Source: Megamerina dolium
Lineage: Eukaryota; Arthropoda; Insecta; Diptera; Megamerinidae
Reading direction: 5' to 3'
Length of the DNA stretch: 64,000 nt
Assembly: GCA_963854835.1 (NCBI GenBank)
Contig: OY978526.1
Coordinates: forward strand, 12,045,277 to 12,109,276
Each line of letters opens with the position of its first letter. Position 1 is the first letter of the stretch. Made by a program: the position numbers and the translations under genes. Under the pieces are notes generated by a model. It made no database searches, had not been told where the DNA came from, and saw only the letters and a program-made list of their open reading frames with translations. Below are positions 51,290-63,476 of the stretch, piece after piece.

Positions 51290-51640
51290 TTTTTCTGTGC
51301 TGAAAATAAACTTGTGCACCAAGTTTTTGCTCTATGGCTTTATATTTTAGTGTTAAGCTTGAATAAATCACAGTCAAGAAGAGACTTTTGTATGGGAGAT
51401 ATGTGTGATTTTCATGTGATTTCACCTATTTGTTAATTTATGTAATCTGTGATGAGAGTAAAATTGCAGACCAAAGTTTTCGTCCCATAGCTCTATATTT
51501 TCATAAGTAAAGTGAGAAAAACCTACATTCAAGAACCTACTTTCATATGGGAAGTTGTTATAATTTTCAATCAATCTTCTTCTTTCCCAAATTAGCTCAA
51601 TAGTTTTCAGCTCAATAGTTCTATAGTATACGACACTTAA
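51290..51640. repeat. Possible ancient relic of DINE-type internal repeats
   Basis: Two diverged units about 153 bp apart share caccaagtttttgctctatggcttta (near 51316) versus gaccaaagttttcgtcccatagctcta (near 51470), then a tatgggag-type phrase (51389 and 51546). The period and the 'tatggga' phrase resemble the internal units of the DINE-like elements, but no GGCGTGG core or ends are visible. Confidence 0.35.
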
Positions 51641-53520
51641 GATTTGATTTGGTCAGATAAATCATCTCTCCATAAACTACAAGAGTCAACCTTTCATAAA
51701 ACTTACTATCATATCATTAAAAAATAAAAAATAAAAATAATAAATTGAATAACTTCTTTATAAAAAATATCCCAAAATGTTATAATCCCATTAACAAGTC
51801 AATCCAGTATATGAATATGACACATAAACCGTAATATAACACATTAAAGTGATATTTAGCTTTTAAGTATATTTACATTTTCGTACATAACCATTACATT
51901 ACACCTATATTTACACTATAAACACATACAAACAACATTTTCTATTTTCCGGTATTTAAGCGACACATTAAAATTTGTTACGACACATTTATGCACACAT
52001 GAATATGCGGTAATATATATTTCTAAATGTATGTGTGGTTTTCATACTCATAACGAAACATGCTCTCATTTTTCACTCATATTTCTTTTTTTTTTGTATT
52101 TGTTGTGTTAAGGTTCATGTCTAAGGCTGCATATACTCGAATATTTGTAGGTAGATAGTATATGATATTCTTGTTTATTATTACATTTGATGCATGGTGA
52201 ATGATGTTCCCACATACATTTTGTCATTTAATTTGTTTGAAAATGTGTTTTCCTACTTTCTTTTTCTAGCAAAATGTTTTTTTTTTTTGGTAAATTTTTC
52301 GCAGTGAAAATTTCCGTTGCTCTACATTATTTTACACGCGTATATAACGTATAATGAAGAGAAATTTTTGACGAACAACCTTGTTCATTCTGCTGCTGCT
52401 GCTGCTACCGATTGAAGTATAGCTCTGTATTCTTGAAAGACCCTCAACAAAGATGCACTAAATATTTTCACTTTTTTTTTTTTTTAGTTTACTCTCTCAC
52501 TTGCGGCATTTTTCATTAGGGTATAGTAAATATAAAATATGTATGACAAGAAACTTTTGTGTATATTTGCTTGCTTTCAGGCGCTACACATATATATGTG
52601 TAAATAGAAAATCATGATTTTAATGGTTTTTGAACGGGAATGCTTTTAGGGTAAATTGCAATATCTTGTTTGTATGCACGAAAGCTGCTGAAGGTGTTTA
52701 TACTGAAGGCAAGAATTTTGGGATAAATACAACAACAAAAATATACGTCGAACTATTCGTTGCATACTTTTCAGATAAGGAAAAATCAAAGTAAATAGCA
52801 GCTTCTCAGTGTGTGCGCATGTGAAATTACTACTAAGAATAAGTTTTTTGGATATTTTATCTATGCAAAATATTTGAAAATTGTAAAAATCGTTATGAAC
52901 ATCAACATTTCATTCACTTTAAAAAATATTTTTTTATTAAACCTGATAAAATTAGTTATTGTACGTAGTCAATTCATAATTGAAAGAAATTACACGCACT
53001 TTAATTAAATAGTAGCTATTGAACAATGTAAATATGAATATATTTACGTTAATATAAAATTTTACATAATTGCAATAATGTTGGCGATCATGCATGCATA
53101 TGCATGGCGAACATGTGAAAAGTAACTTGTTAGTCAAGACCACAAGAGACATGAGAATGTGAATAAGAATTTTAATATAAATTGTTTATATTGACGTTGG
53201 ACATTGTTGTAAAATATATATTTACATAAAATTTTAATTAAAATATGCATAAAATGTTGTGCACCTACTCTAAAATTCACTCGCAACATTATGGTTGCAA
53301 CAATATATTATTGTATGTATATGGTGAAATGATACATCATATTCATAAAATTATAGTGCCTATAATATAATTGAATATGAGTGAAGTATGAGTGAAGAAA
53401 TTACAGCATACAAATATTCACAAACCAAATTTTGCTTAAGAGATATAAGATGTTGTATTAAAATTAATCCGACAGTAAAAATTTGTCTTTGAATATTTTA
53501 CTGATAGAATTTTATGGTAA
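51641..53520. other. AT-rich DNA without recognisable genes
   Basis: No gene was recognised. It contains a TGC microsatellite (52391-52406) and poly-T tracts. Confidence 0.5.
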
Positions 53521-53612
53521 AGTCTAGGAAGGGAAATGTCATAAGAGTTCTGTCATCTAGAATCGGATAGTATAAATAGGGCACTTCCAAATAGTGTTGA
53601 AATTTATCATGC
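53521..53612 (+). repeat. Diverged SINE body fragment
   Basis: aaatgtcataagagttctgtcatctagaatcgg...tataaatagggcac aligns loosely with the SINE body in sense orientation (gtgatgtcacaagtgttctgccgttcggaaccgg...aaataagtaggtcc). It is diverged and has no head or tail. Confidence 0.45.
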
Positions 53613-53666
53613 TGAAGAATACTGGTAAAGAAGGTTGGTTAATGTTTTTCGGAGCCAATACAGATA

Positions 53667-54555
53667 AAGGGTTTTCCATTAGGGACATAACAATTTTATC
53701 TATTAATAAAACACAGAAATATTTGAGATATTGAGTTGAAATTTATTGTAGATATGTTGCAAGCATTACATTTTATGAATGAAATTCGATTTCGGTCATA
53801 TGACCACCACGTTTACAGCGGTCGATTCTTTGGACCCAATTTTCCACCACTCTAGCACACATTTCGACCGGAACGTTGGCAAATTCGCGTTGGATGTTAT
53901 CTTTGAGCTCGTCTAAAGTTGCTGGCCTGTTGGCATAGGCCAGTGACTTGATAAAGCCCTATAAAAAGAAATCCAATGGTGTTAGATCGCATGAAAGAGG
54001 CGGCCAATCGACCGGACCATTTCTCGAGATAATACGTTCACCGAATTTGCCTTGCAATAAATCGATTGTGACGTGTGCTGTGTGGCTAGTGGCACCGTCT
54101 TGTTAAAACCACATATCACTGATGTCAAGCACGATAGCGCTCTCCATTGACGGTAACATGACGGTCGTTTTCATCCACGAAAAAATACGGCCCAATCACA
54201 CCTCCGGCATGAAAACCGCATCAAACAGTAACTTTTTGCGGGTGTAACGGTGTCTCAAAAAGCACTTGTGGGTTTGTTGCTGACCAATAACGCAGATTTT
54301 GCTTATTGACAATGCCATTGAGCCAGAAATAAGCTTCATCGCTGAAGATGATTTTTCGCTCTTAAAGTTGCGACCACCGACTTAGAATTTCGATAGTAAT
54401 TTTTAATAATTTCCAAACGTTGCTGGTTCGTGAACTTTACCATGATAAAAATGTTGACTTTAACTAACGTTTTGACTTTGATAGTTGATTAAAAAAGTTT
54501 AAGGGTGCGTTCATATAAAGATACGAAATTGTTATGTCCCTAATGGAGAACCCTT
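53667..54555 (-). mobile_element. Internally deleted DD41D Tc1/mariner element, 889 bp
   Basis: The inverted ends AAGGGTTTTCCATTAGGGAC (left) and AAGGGTTCTCCATTAGGGAC (right, inverted) continue as ataacaattt, giving about 30 bp with one mismatch. TA flanks both ends (53665-53666 and 54556-54557). The outer AAGGGTTNTCCATT is shared with the element at 21098, but the inner part differs, so they are related but distinct families. About 400 bp of a normal 1.3-kb element is missing. Confidence 0.88.
53773..54443 (-). pseudogene. DD41D transposase pseudogene, deleted
   Basis: It starts MVKFTNQQRLEIIKNYYRN (54443) and after about 28 codons jumps to the first catalytic motif KIIFSDEAYFWLNG; most of the DNA-binding half is deleted. 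Then come NKQNLRYW and HPQKVTV, where a TGA stands at the family's usual Trp (near 54217). A second deletion follows RYRA and joins to DISDMWF. QDGATSHT and CDLTPLDFFL are 41 residues apart, again DD41D. Two more stops (before QDGATSHT and after DFFL) lie at usual Gln and Trp positions. The C-terminus ends KRGGHMTEIEFHS. Confidence 0.88.
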
Positions 54556-54557
54556 TA

Positions 54558-55490
54558 TAAAGCTAAATAAAAATTAGAAGAAATTGTGTATTTTATGTAT
54601 TATCCGAATTTTGTCTAATGCATCTAATTTCTTAATTTTTGATATACCCGAAAAAATACTGCTATTTTTCCAATATTATTACTGATTCTGAAGGCTGACA
54701 GAATTTTCTTTCCAATAAGTCGAATTCTACTGCAATTTTATTTTTCTTTTGAAGATAATTTACAATATTATAAAACTATTATATTTTAATAGAAAGGAAC
54801 AACTAACAACTGGGTACTAAGCTTCGTAGTGGCTTAAATCAAATTATACAGATTTTCCTGAATTAAATTCAAATTAATAAAATTCTGACTTACTCCACTA
54901 TGAATCTAAGCCCTCCGAATGTAGAATACGACATCCTGAGAAAAAGAAATTAAAAATTGCTACATATATGTAATAGAACTTATTCTTGTGAATATAATAA
55001 ATTATAACGTTTTTGTCGTTGATATCCACATAAGGCTCAAGGTGAAAATTGAAATTTTCAATCAAAATAATACGATCGATTTTCTATATTTCTTATCGAT
55101 ATTGATATCATCATAAAAAACAATTTAACAACTCGTTACTGATATATAAAATTATATAACAATTTTTTTAATTATCTTAAAATTACACATAAAAATTAAA
55201 ATTATTTATAAAATATTTGTAAAATCTAAGTTTTTTCGAAAACAATTCCCCAAATTTTTTTCTCATTGGTATATAAAAAATATTTCACACAACAAATTGT
55301 AAGAAATAAATTTTATTTGACGTAATGAAATACAATGTAATTTACTTTAACATGAATCTGCCCTCCAGCAGAATATTTATAAAGAATAAAATGATGTAAA
55401 TTATATAAATAATAAAGACTATATTTACAAAGTTTATAAAAAGAATAATAAAAATAAAAAAAACAACAACACAACAAAAACCACAATGAA
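54558..55490. other. AT-rich DNA without recognisable genes
   Basis: Very AT-rich, with no gene or repeat recognised. Confidence 0.5.
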
Positions 55491-57076
55491 AAAAAATCTC
55501 CTTACAGTCGGCTGGGGCCGACCAAACTATACCCTGCATATGTAGATTTGTATATAAAAAGTTTACTCGAATATCCAACTTTTCTTTTATTTCCACTTTT
55601 CGAGAAACAATTTTTGCATATACTACTAATTTACACCCGAAATATGGTTGACTTTGACGAAGTAAAAGGATTTTAAGATAATTCCGAGGCTTAGTATGGG
55701 AGCTATATAAAAAGTGGGCGTGGCTTACCACTTTCTAGTAAATCCAATTAATTTTTCAATGTTAATCCACACCTGAAATTTGGTGTCCTACGTTGAATAG
55801 TTTCTAAGTTATGGTGGTTAACATTTTTGTTTAATTTCCTCAACCATTGGGAGCCCCAATAAGAAGTGGGTGTGGTACGCTGATTTTTCGCCAGATTATT
55901 TCCGACTACGATATTAATCTAAGTGTCAATTATGGTTATTTTAGGCAGAAGATTGCCGAAGTTACAGCTGTTTCAATTTAAAATTTGTATGGGGGCTACG
56001 ATAAACACTGGGCGTGGTGCGCCCATTTTCTGTGAGCCTAGTTGCTCGTACAATACTAATCCATACCCTAAGTCTCGTTGTCCTAGGCTAAATGGTTTGT
56101 AAGCTATGGAGCTTAAAATTTTAGTTTAATTCACTCGACTTTGTATGCGAGACCCATGAAGGAGTGGGCGTGGCACACTGATTTTCTGCCAGATTTTTGC
56201 CGACTACGATATTAATTTAAGTGTCAATTATGGTTATTCTAGACAGAAGATTTCCGAAGTTACAGCTGTTTCAATTTAAAATTTGTATGGGGGCTACGAT
56301 AAACACTGGGCGTGGTGCGCTCATTTTCTGTGAGCCTAGTTGCTCGTACAATACTAATCTACACCTTAAATCTCGTTATTCTACACTGAATAGTTTGCAA
56401 GTTATAACCGGTAACATTTTTTTTAATTTCCGCAACTTTGTATGGGAGACCCAAAAAGGAGTGGGCGTGGCACATTGATTTTCTTCCATATTATTTCCGA
56501 CTACCGTGTTAATCTAAGTGTGAATTATGGTTATTCTAGACAGAAGATTGTAGAAGTTACAGCAGTTTCAATTTAAAAGAGGTACAGACACTTTGTATGA
56601 GAGCTACACTAAAAAGTAGTCGTGGCTCAACCACTTTTGGCGAGGTTATATAGTGGTATAATATAAGTCTATGTGCCAAATATTGTTGTCCCAAGTGGTA
56701 TATTATGTGAGTTATAGCAAGTTAAAGATTTTGAAAATTTCGAGGTTAGTCGCTTTGAATGCTTGGTGTGGGCGTGGTTATTGACCGATCATGCCCAATA
56801 TCAATCCCCTCCGTACCCTTGGATCATAGATTACTTATGCCAAATTTCATCGAAATAGCTCAATATTTACTCAAGTTATCGTGCGAACCAGCCAGGTGAC
56901 AGACAGACGGACGGACGGACGGACGGACGGACGGACGGACATCGTTAAATCGAAAATTTAATCGACGCTGATCACGAATATATATCCATGTCTATATCTC
57001 CGTAGATTCCTTCAAGTGGACACAAACATCTGACCGAAATGAATATACCATGCATATTGCATTATGCAGGGTATAA
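55491..57076 (-). mobile_element. DINE-1/Helentron-like element, copy 4
   Basis: An independent insertion with its own flanks. It carries the stem-loop end at the left (gtcggctggggccgac near 55507-55522), subterminal repeats, eight internal units and a microsatellite of about eight GGAC units (near 56908-56939). Some cores are altered (gtgggtgtgg near 55867, agtcgtggc near 56618), so it has diverged independently of copies 2 and 3. Confidence 0.75.
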
Positions 57077-57631
57077 TAAAACATTTCTAATGGATGGATA
57101 ATTAATTATGCAAGCTTCTGTTGTTGACTGTGTTGGCAACTTTATTGCGAGTCATTTACACATATATATTAATTGCACCAAAACCAACAACAACAATTAA
57201 TGAGTAACAATTTAATGTAAGAGGGCGTACAGGTGTAGTACCTAATAAAAATAAAAAATTTAAAAAATACTTAATGCTAAAGCTATGCAATTTACTTATT
57301 ACATTCATTCATACAACAAATATGTTATTCCTGTCTGTTTTGCTATTATCAATATTTTCTTTCTTTATTACTTAAAAGCATGCAACAGAATGCAATATGG
57401 TAAATAAGAATATGAATAGAAAATAAAGAAGAAAGAGATATGGAAAAGGAAATAGTGAAATTTAATTTAAAAAAGTGCTTTGCTTCACTTTACATATCTA
57501 TGGAAACAAACTTGTAAATTGAAAGTAAATTGTTTAAAGGCAAACTGAAGTGATTTAATTACATAGTAATATGCATTAATTAAAATTTGAAAATAGGGGG
57601 GAAAAATATAAAAATTAGAGATATATCCATC
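57077..57631. other. AT-rich DNA without recognisable genes
   Basis: Nothing recognised. Confidence 0.5.
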
Positions 57632-57646
57632 AGTAAATTAAAATCA

Positions 57647-59023
57647 GAGTGTACTGAGCCTATGGAGGGAACACTTCTCCACGTTACTGAATGGCGATGC
57701 TACGAACAATTCCGCCAGTGGAGGAGATTGCCCGATAACGCCAATTACAGATGATGGTGTTGATGTTCCACCACCCGACTATGACGAGGTTGAAACGGCC
57801 ATTTTAAGGCTGAAGAACAACAAAGCTGCAGGTGCTGATGGCCTGCCTGCCGAGTTGTTTAAGACCGGAGGCGATGAGCTGCTCACCCTCAGTGGCTCAG
57901 AGTCTCAGTGTTCTCTGTCCTGTACATAAAAAAGGAGACCCCACAATTTGCGCCAACTACCGCTTTCGACAGTCCGGTAAGGGATTACCTCTACGCAACA
58001 ATGTCTGAGTTCGGTATTCCTGCAAAGCTCATTCGAATTTGTAGAATGACACTGCATAACTCTCGTTGTGCGGTGAAAATTGTAAGGACCTCTCCGCACC
58101 GTTTAATACCGAACGGGGTTTCAGACAAGGTGATTCGTGATCGTGCGACTTCTTCAATCTTATTATGGAGAAAATAATATGATCTGCTAATCTACGACAT
58201 AATGGCACTATCTTCAACAAAAGTGTCATGCTGTTGGCGTATGCCGACGATATTGACATAATCGGCATGAACACGCGAGCAGTCAGCGCAGCATTCTCAG
58301 AGTTGGAAAGAGAGTCGCGTCGGATGGGTCTCGCGGTGAACGAGGGCAAGACGAAGTATCTAGTGTCAACAAACAAAGAGTCCCGGCATGTTGACAACTG
58401 AGCTTTTGAAGTAGTAAGGGACTTTGTCTATCTTGGAACCAGCATTAACAGCAGTAATGAAGTCAGCTTGGAGATCATGCGTAGGAAAACTCTTGCTAAC
58501 AGGTGTTACTTTGGGCTGAGTAAGAACGAAGAACGAAAACTACACTCTACAAGTCTCTCATCATGCCCGTCCTAACATATGGCGCTGAAACCTGGACAAT
58601 TTCCACCTCGGATGAGCGAATGCTTGGAGTTTTCGAGAGAAAAGTCCTACGCAAGATCTTTGGACCTATTTGCGTTGGTGGCGAGTACCGAATAAGGCAC
58701 AACCATGAGCTGTACGAGCTGTATGCCGATATTGACATAGTAAAGTGCATCAAAATCCAGCGGCTGCGCTGGCTAGGTCATGTCGAGCGAATGGAAGAAC
58801 ACGCTCCAGCTAAGAAGGTGTTATATTCGGAACCCGCTGGAGGACGACGCAGAAGAGGAAGACCAAACCTCCGATGGAAAGACCAAGTACTGGAGAACCT
58901 GACGGCGCTTGGAATTTCTAACTGGCGTCAACTAGCGAAGAACAGAGATGGCTGGCGAAGCATGTTATTTTCGGCCTAAATCGATATTCGGTTGTTATGG
59001 CCACATAAGTAAGTAAGTAAGTA
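57647..59023 (+). mobile_element. 5'-truncated non-LTR retrotransposon (LINE)
   Basis: It is bounded by a 15-bp target-site duplication AGTAAATTAAAATCA (57632-57646 and 59024-59038). The 3' end is a short untranslated stretch followed by a (GTAA)n simple repeat, and the 5' end is cut within the reverse transcriptase, the usual result of incomplete target-primed reverse transcription. A short 3' UTR with a simple-repeat tail is common in RTE-type LINEs, but the clade is not settled here. Confidence 0.9.
57813..58979 (+). pseudogene. LINE reverse transcriptase pseudogene fragment
   Basis: This is the C-terminal part of an RNA-directed DNA polymerase spread over several frames. KNNKAAGADGLPAEL (57813 on) is an early reverse-transcriptase motif. 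CPVHKKGDPTICANYR follows after a frame change near 57890. A deletion then leads to EFGIPAKLIRICRMTL. The catalytic YADD is at 58240-58251 (AYADDIDIIG). GLAVNEGKTKYL follows, then an in-frame TGA near 58399 and another frame change near 58540. The end (58563-58979) is intact: LTYGAETWT, FERKVLRKIFGP, RLRWLGHVERM, a basic GGRRRRGRPNLRW and NWRQLAKNRDGW, a typical LINE C-terminal region. It is inactive. Confidence 0.88.
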
Positions 59024-59038
59024 AGTAAATTAAAATCA

Positions 59039-60947
59039 ATATGTGCACTTCTAATTATATGAGAATTTCACTTGCAATTACAGTAAAAATATTTTGTATT
59101 AGGAAGCAAAAGATTTCTAAAAATATTTAGTATTTAGTAGTATTTAGTAAGAAAATTTATGAGAATATAATGAAAAATACACACTTGTAAATCATATTAC
59201 TAACATTGCTTGGTATTCTAAAGAAATAGTTGAACGTTTTTAAGACATTTGAAGCAGGTGCCTTTGAAAAATATATGTGAATACTATATAAAGCCGCACC
59301 TGAGTCAACAGAGAAATGTAATATGTGTATAATATTTGCGGTCAAGGTTGAAATAAATGTAGATACAATGCAAACCAGTGATTGTGCCTATACTCTTAAT
59401 GGATTATAGCAAAGTACATTAGTTGAATATAATATCAACTATATGCATTTATGTAAAGGTGTATGTACATTTCATACACTGCCACAAGTATTCTATATAA
59501 CGCAAATGGCAATGCATGTATGTAATTCTATATACTCGTAGTTATTTTACAATGTTTACAACATCTTGTATTTATATTCGATAGATTGTAATCGACTAAA
59601 AGCATGCAACACGCACACACACACACACACAGACACAATATGTATTGTAGTGGTTTAAAGAAAAATATGTAAAAGCGCTGCAACTCGAAACAATCGTCGG
59701 TGCTTGAAAATAGTATAAATTTATTATGAAAATAAAAAAAAAAAATAAGTAAATTCCATTTGCAACTAAACCTAGTATAAAACCACATTTTAGGTGTAAT
59801 GCGGCAAAACAAGATAAATCTACTTTTCATATTTTAGATTTTTTATTTTATAACATGTTCGTATGTTGTGGATTGAAAAATACAAGAAAATATATTGGAA
59901 AAAAATTTTTTTTTTTGATTTCATGATGAAATTGAATATATAACATTATTTCGTATTAAAGTTGAGCGAATTCATAGTGAAAAATTAATTTTTCGGTCGA
60001 GAATAGTATTAGTGCATGCAAATAATTAAAAAAAAAAATATATTAATATATCAATATTAAATTAAATGTGCAAAGAAAATTTATTTAAAAATTGCGCTAC
60101 ATTTGCATTAGTTACATATATTAATTTTTTCTATATCAATTTAATCACACTTGATTATTATTTTAATTCGTAAAAATATTGGTAAATCAAACCTCTGGCA
60201 ACAAAATGTGACAGTTCCAAGTTTTCAAAGTTTTTTGTACTTTAAAATTCATGTCTAGAGTTTAACTTACAGCCGCGTTTGTTTTTTTTTTTTCAAAAAC
60301 GAGTAGAATAGTGTACGTGTGAAATTTAGAAAATACCATCCATTCATCGTTCTAAATCTACACAACTTTATGTACACAATGTTCATAATAAATTATATTG
60401 AAAAATTATTACATATTACATACCTTACATATGTGGAAATTCAACTGAACGACGTTGGATATAAAAACCTAAAAAAATGAAGTTAAAAATATTGTGCCGA
60501 GAGTTAAAAAAAGTGAAAAAAAAGATCTCCTTGTTAAAACCACAGATTTGAACTCCATTATAAGGACACATTCGTGCACAGATATCATTCATATACATGT
60601 TGTATACAGACAGAGTCACTCAAATGTATACAATTGCACTCGTATGTTTTACAATTACTTGAAAAAGACACTGCTTTAATCACAAACCTTACCAATATGT
60701 ATTGTATGTATATATGTACATAAAATGCTTAACTTGTTCACTTTCTACTGCCAATTATATACATTACATTACATTACATTTTTAGTCATTCGAAAAAAAA
60801 GAAAAAAAATTAATAAAAGAAAACATAAACTAAATTCTACATAAATATGAACGTAGAACACAAGAGCAGAAGATTGAACTCCTTCCATTGAGGTATACAA
60901 ATGTGAGCATCATTATCTACAAATTCAATGTAACATACATATACATT
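59039..60947. other. AT-rich DNA without recognisable genes
   Basis: No gene was recognised. A CA dinucleotide microsatellite lies at 59614-59630, and ACATT pentamers near 60761-60780. Confidence 0.5.
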
Positions 60948-60958
60948 ACGTATGTATA

Positions 60959-61318
60959 AAAAAAAAAATAAATATGTGGCACTTAAAGCCCCAAAGGGCT
61001 CATTGGCCGAGCTTCTCTTCCATTACTGTTGTGTGTCTTCAATTTAGACAGTATTAGAAGGGACCTACTTATTTTATCCGGTTCCGAACGGCAGAACACT
61101 TGTGACATCACTTTTTCTGAGCTTTGTCACAGAGTTCTTTTAGAAGCTTTTCATGGCAAGTTGTTACTGTCGGAAGAATTGCCAATTTCTTGCCGACAGG
61201 TGGGTACCATTCGAAAGAAAAATCTTATCGATATTAAATTTGTTATGCATCAGCCGGGGATTGAACCACGACCTACAGATCAGAAGGCGAACACACTAAC
61301 CACTGAGCTACGGCACCC
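60959..61318 (-). mobile_element. tRNA-derived SINE, copy E
   Basis: An intact-looking insertion flanked by an 11-bp target-site duplication ACGTATGTATA (60948-60958 and 61319-61329). It has the tRNA-like head with intact A and B boxes, the body, and a T-run 3' end in sense orientation. It is close to copy A in sequence (ccccaaagggc, ggccgagc), so both belong to one subtype. The open frame across it on the plus strand is not a gene. Confidence 0.9.
61257..61310 (-). promoter_or_regulatory. Internal Pol III promoter of SINE E
   Basis: A box TAGCTCAGTGG at 61300-61310 and B box GGTTCAATCCC at 61257-61267, both matching consensus, 32 bp apart. Confidence 0.8.
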
Positions 61319-61329
61319 ACGTATGTATA

Positions 61330-63476
61330 TATATACATATATTTGTATGTTTATAAACATGCATACGTATAAGTATATATCAAACAAGTTGAATTTTTTG
61401 TAGTAGGTAGTATGTATATGTAGAATAAGGTTAAAGTTCATAACAAGATATCGTACATGAATTTTGTCATATAACATTTAGATGTCATCGTACTTTTACA
61501 TCATGCAATCAATACATTTAAATCTTCTAACCAGTTGAATGGTTTATGTTGTTGAGCAGTGTTACCAAATTGATTTTCTTATGAATCACTCAAACATTTA
61601 AGTATTCGAATGATTCATTACGCTAACTTACGTTCAACAAATATCAAGCTCATGACAGTAGCATAGTATTTAATATGCTTTGCAGTGCAGTGCAGTTGAA
61701 CACTTAAAAAATAATTATAGATAAATTAAATTTTTTGTGGATATACTTAATAAATAAAAGTCATCCTTTCTTCACAGAGACCATGTAAGTTTTGTTATAC
61801 CTAAGAGTGTTCCAAGGGATACATGTGTGTATATACATATGTATGTGGTGTTCCAATATTCGATGAGTTTGCTTAATTGATAATTTGTTGAGGTATTTAA
61901 ATTGGATTATGCGAGTATGCGTATTTGTGTATACTTTTGATACCAATATTTTCAATAAAGCATTTCTTGAATGATGTATAACATTTGCTTAACCCTAAAA
62001 TGCTCACGGAGGCTTTGAAGATGCATCAATTAGATATATTTTCATACTACTATTAATTTTTGTCAAAATATAGTTAATAATTTCTTACTTAAAACTAAGA
62101 AAATGTTTACATGGCAATATAGATGGGCTTTAAACTCTCAAGAAAAATGTAGTTTTGATAAAGATTGTATAGTTTGAACCAATTTCAAAATTAATCAACT
62201 ACATCAAACTAAATACATGGCAACACTGTTAATTAATAATAAATGCAGTCATGAAAAGGTTATTATTTCGGTCGCTGTTAATTAGAATAATGATTAATGT
62301 AGCTAATTCGTCTCTTCGTTTACTAGTCATACTTATGTAAGTATGTACAATATATATATATATACATATTATTATACCATTTCTGCTTTTGATAACCTGC
62401 TGTTTAAATATGATTGAGAAAATCGTTCAATTCCTCCATATCACCATTTTTATGTACATTTGTGTGCACATGTACATAGGTACATCTTAAGCCAGGTAGC
62501 CAGAAATATAAGTATATATAAATTACTGGTGAACATTTAAAATTATCCGGTTTTGTAGTTATATTGCCAACACAACACCTTTATCCATATATTTTGTAGT
62601 TATTGGTGAATAAGAGTACCTAATAATACCTTTCACTCTACATATACAAAAACATTTAGTCGTAAGTAGTTATTTTGCTACAAAATTACATAGGTACATA
62701 ATAGTGTTAAGTAGTTCCAAAGTTAAGTACCTTTAAGTGTCTTTGAGTACATGAATTAAAAGCTTTAGTATTTAATGTACTATTTAATAAAAAATATACT
62801 TTATACCCATATGTTTTTAATACCTGTAGGTAGAACATTTGAACCTAATTAAGTTAGCTATTAATTTGTGCTAGTGTATGTGCGAAATGACAATAATTAA
62901 AGTAGCGTTAAAAATTCAATATATTCATATGTATATAATTATAATTCAAACTCGCACAAGCTTATTATTATACTTCATATATGTATGTATAATATAATAG
63001 TCCTACAAAGCTACCTGCCTTCCTACATAATGTAGAAAATCCATTAAAGATTTTATCAACTCTTTATATATTAAATATTTACAAGTACCTACATAAAAGA
63101 TAAGTATTTTGAAAAAAGAAAAGAAGAGCATCGAATACCCTGTCGTACGAAATATAGTCTAAAGTATAATATTTTGTAGTAATCCTATAGAGGTATTTAG
63201 CGTTTGGAAGTAGAGTCTTGAGGAAGAGCTTTACATTCAGGACATCAAATTTTTAATCTTCAAAAGAAATTCCTATTGAGTAAAAAGAGCCGAGTCATGA
63301 ATCGGATATCCAAATATATTCAATAGATATCATAAAATAGTTTAAATGTATTATTAAATGTAATTATGAAAATATTTTCTTTAAACTTTAAATTTAATAC
63401 GCTATGACATAATTTGAGAGTCATTGTCTCGGGGGCAATAGCATTTGACTACATTAATAAAAACCCTGATCCATTT
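61330..63476. other. AT-rich DNA without recognisable genes
   Basis: No gene was recognised. Short TA and TACATA-type runs occur (for example near 62349). Confidence 0.5.

Noticed and set aside
55342..55731. 129-codon open frame on the minus strand with a hydrophobic tail
   Set aside because: It begins inside the DINE-like element and runs into flanking AT-rich DNA. The same start occurs in the other DINE copies with different ends.
57908..58397. Separate small genes on both strands inside the LINE
   Set aside because: They are frame fragments or antisense shadows of the broken reverse transcriptase.
61029..61403. 124-codon open frame on the plus strand
   Set aside because: It runs antisense through SINE E, and near-identical frames occur in the other SINE copies; it is not a gene.
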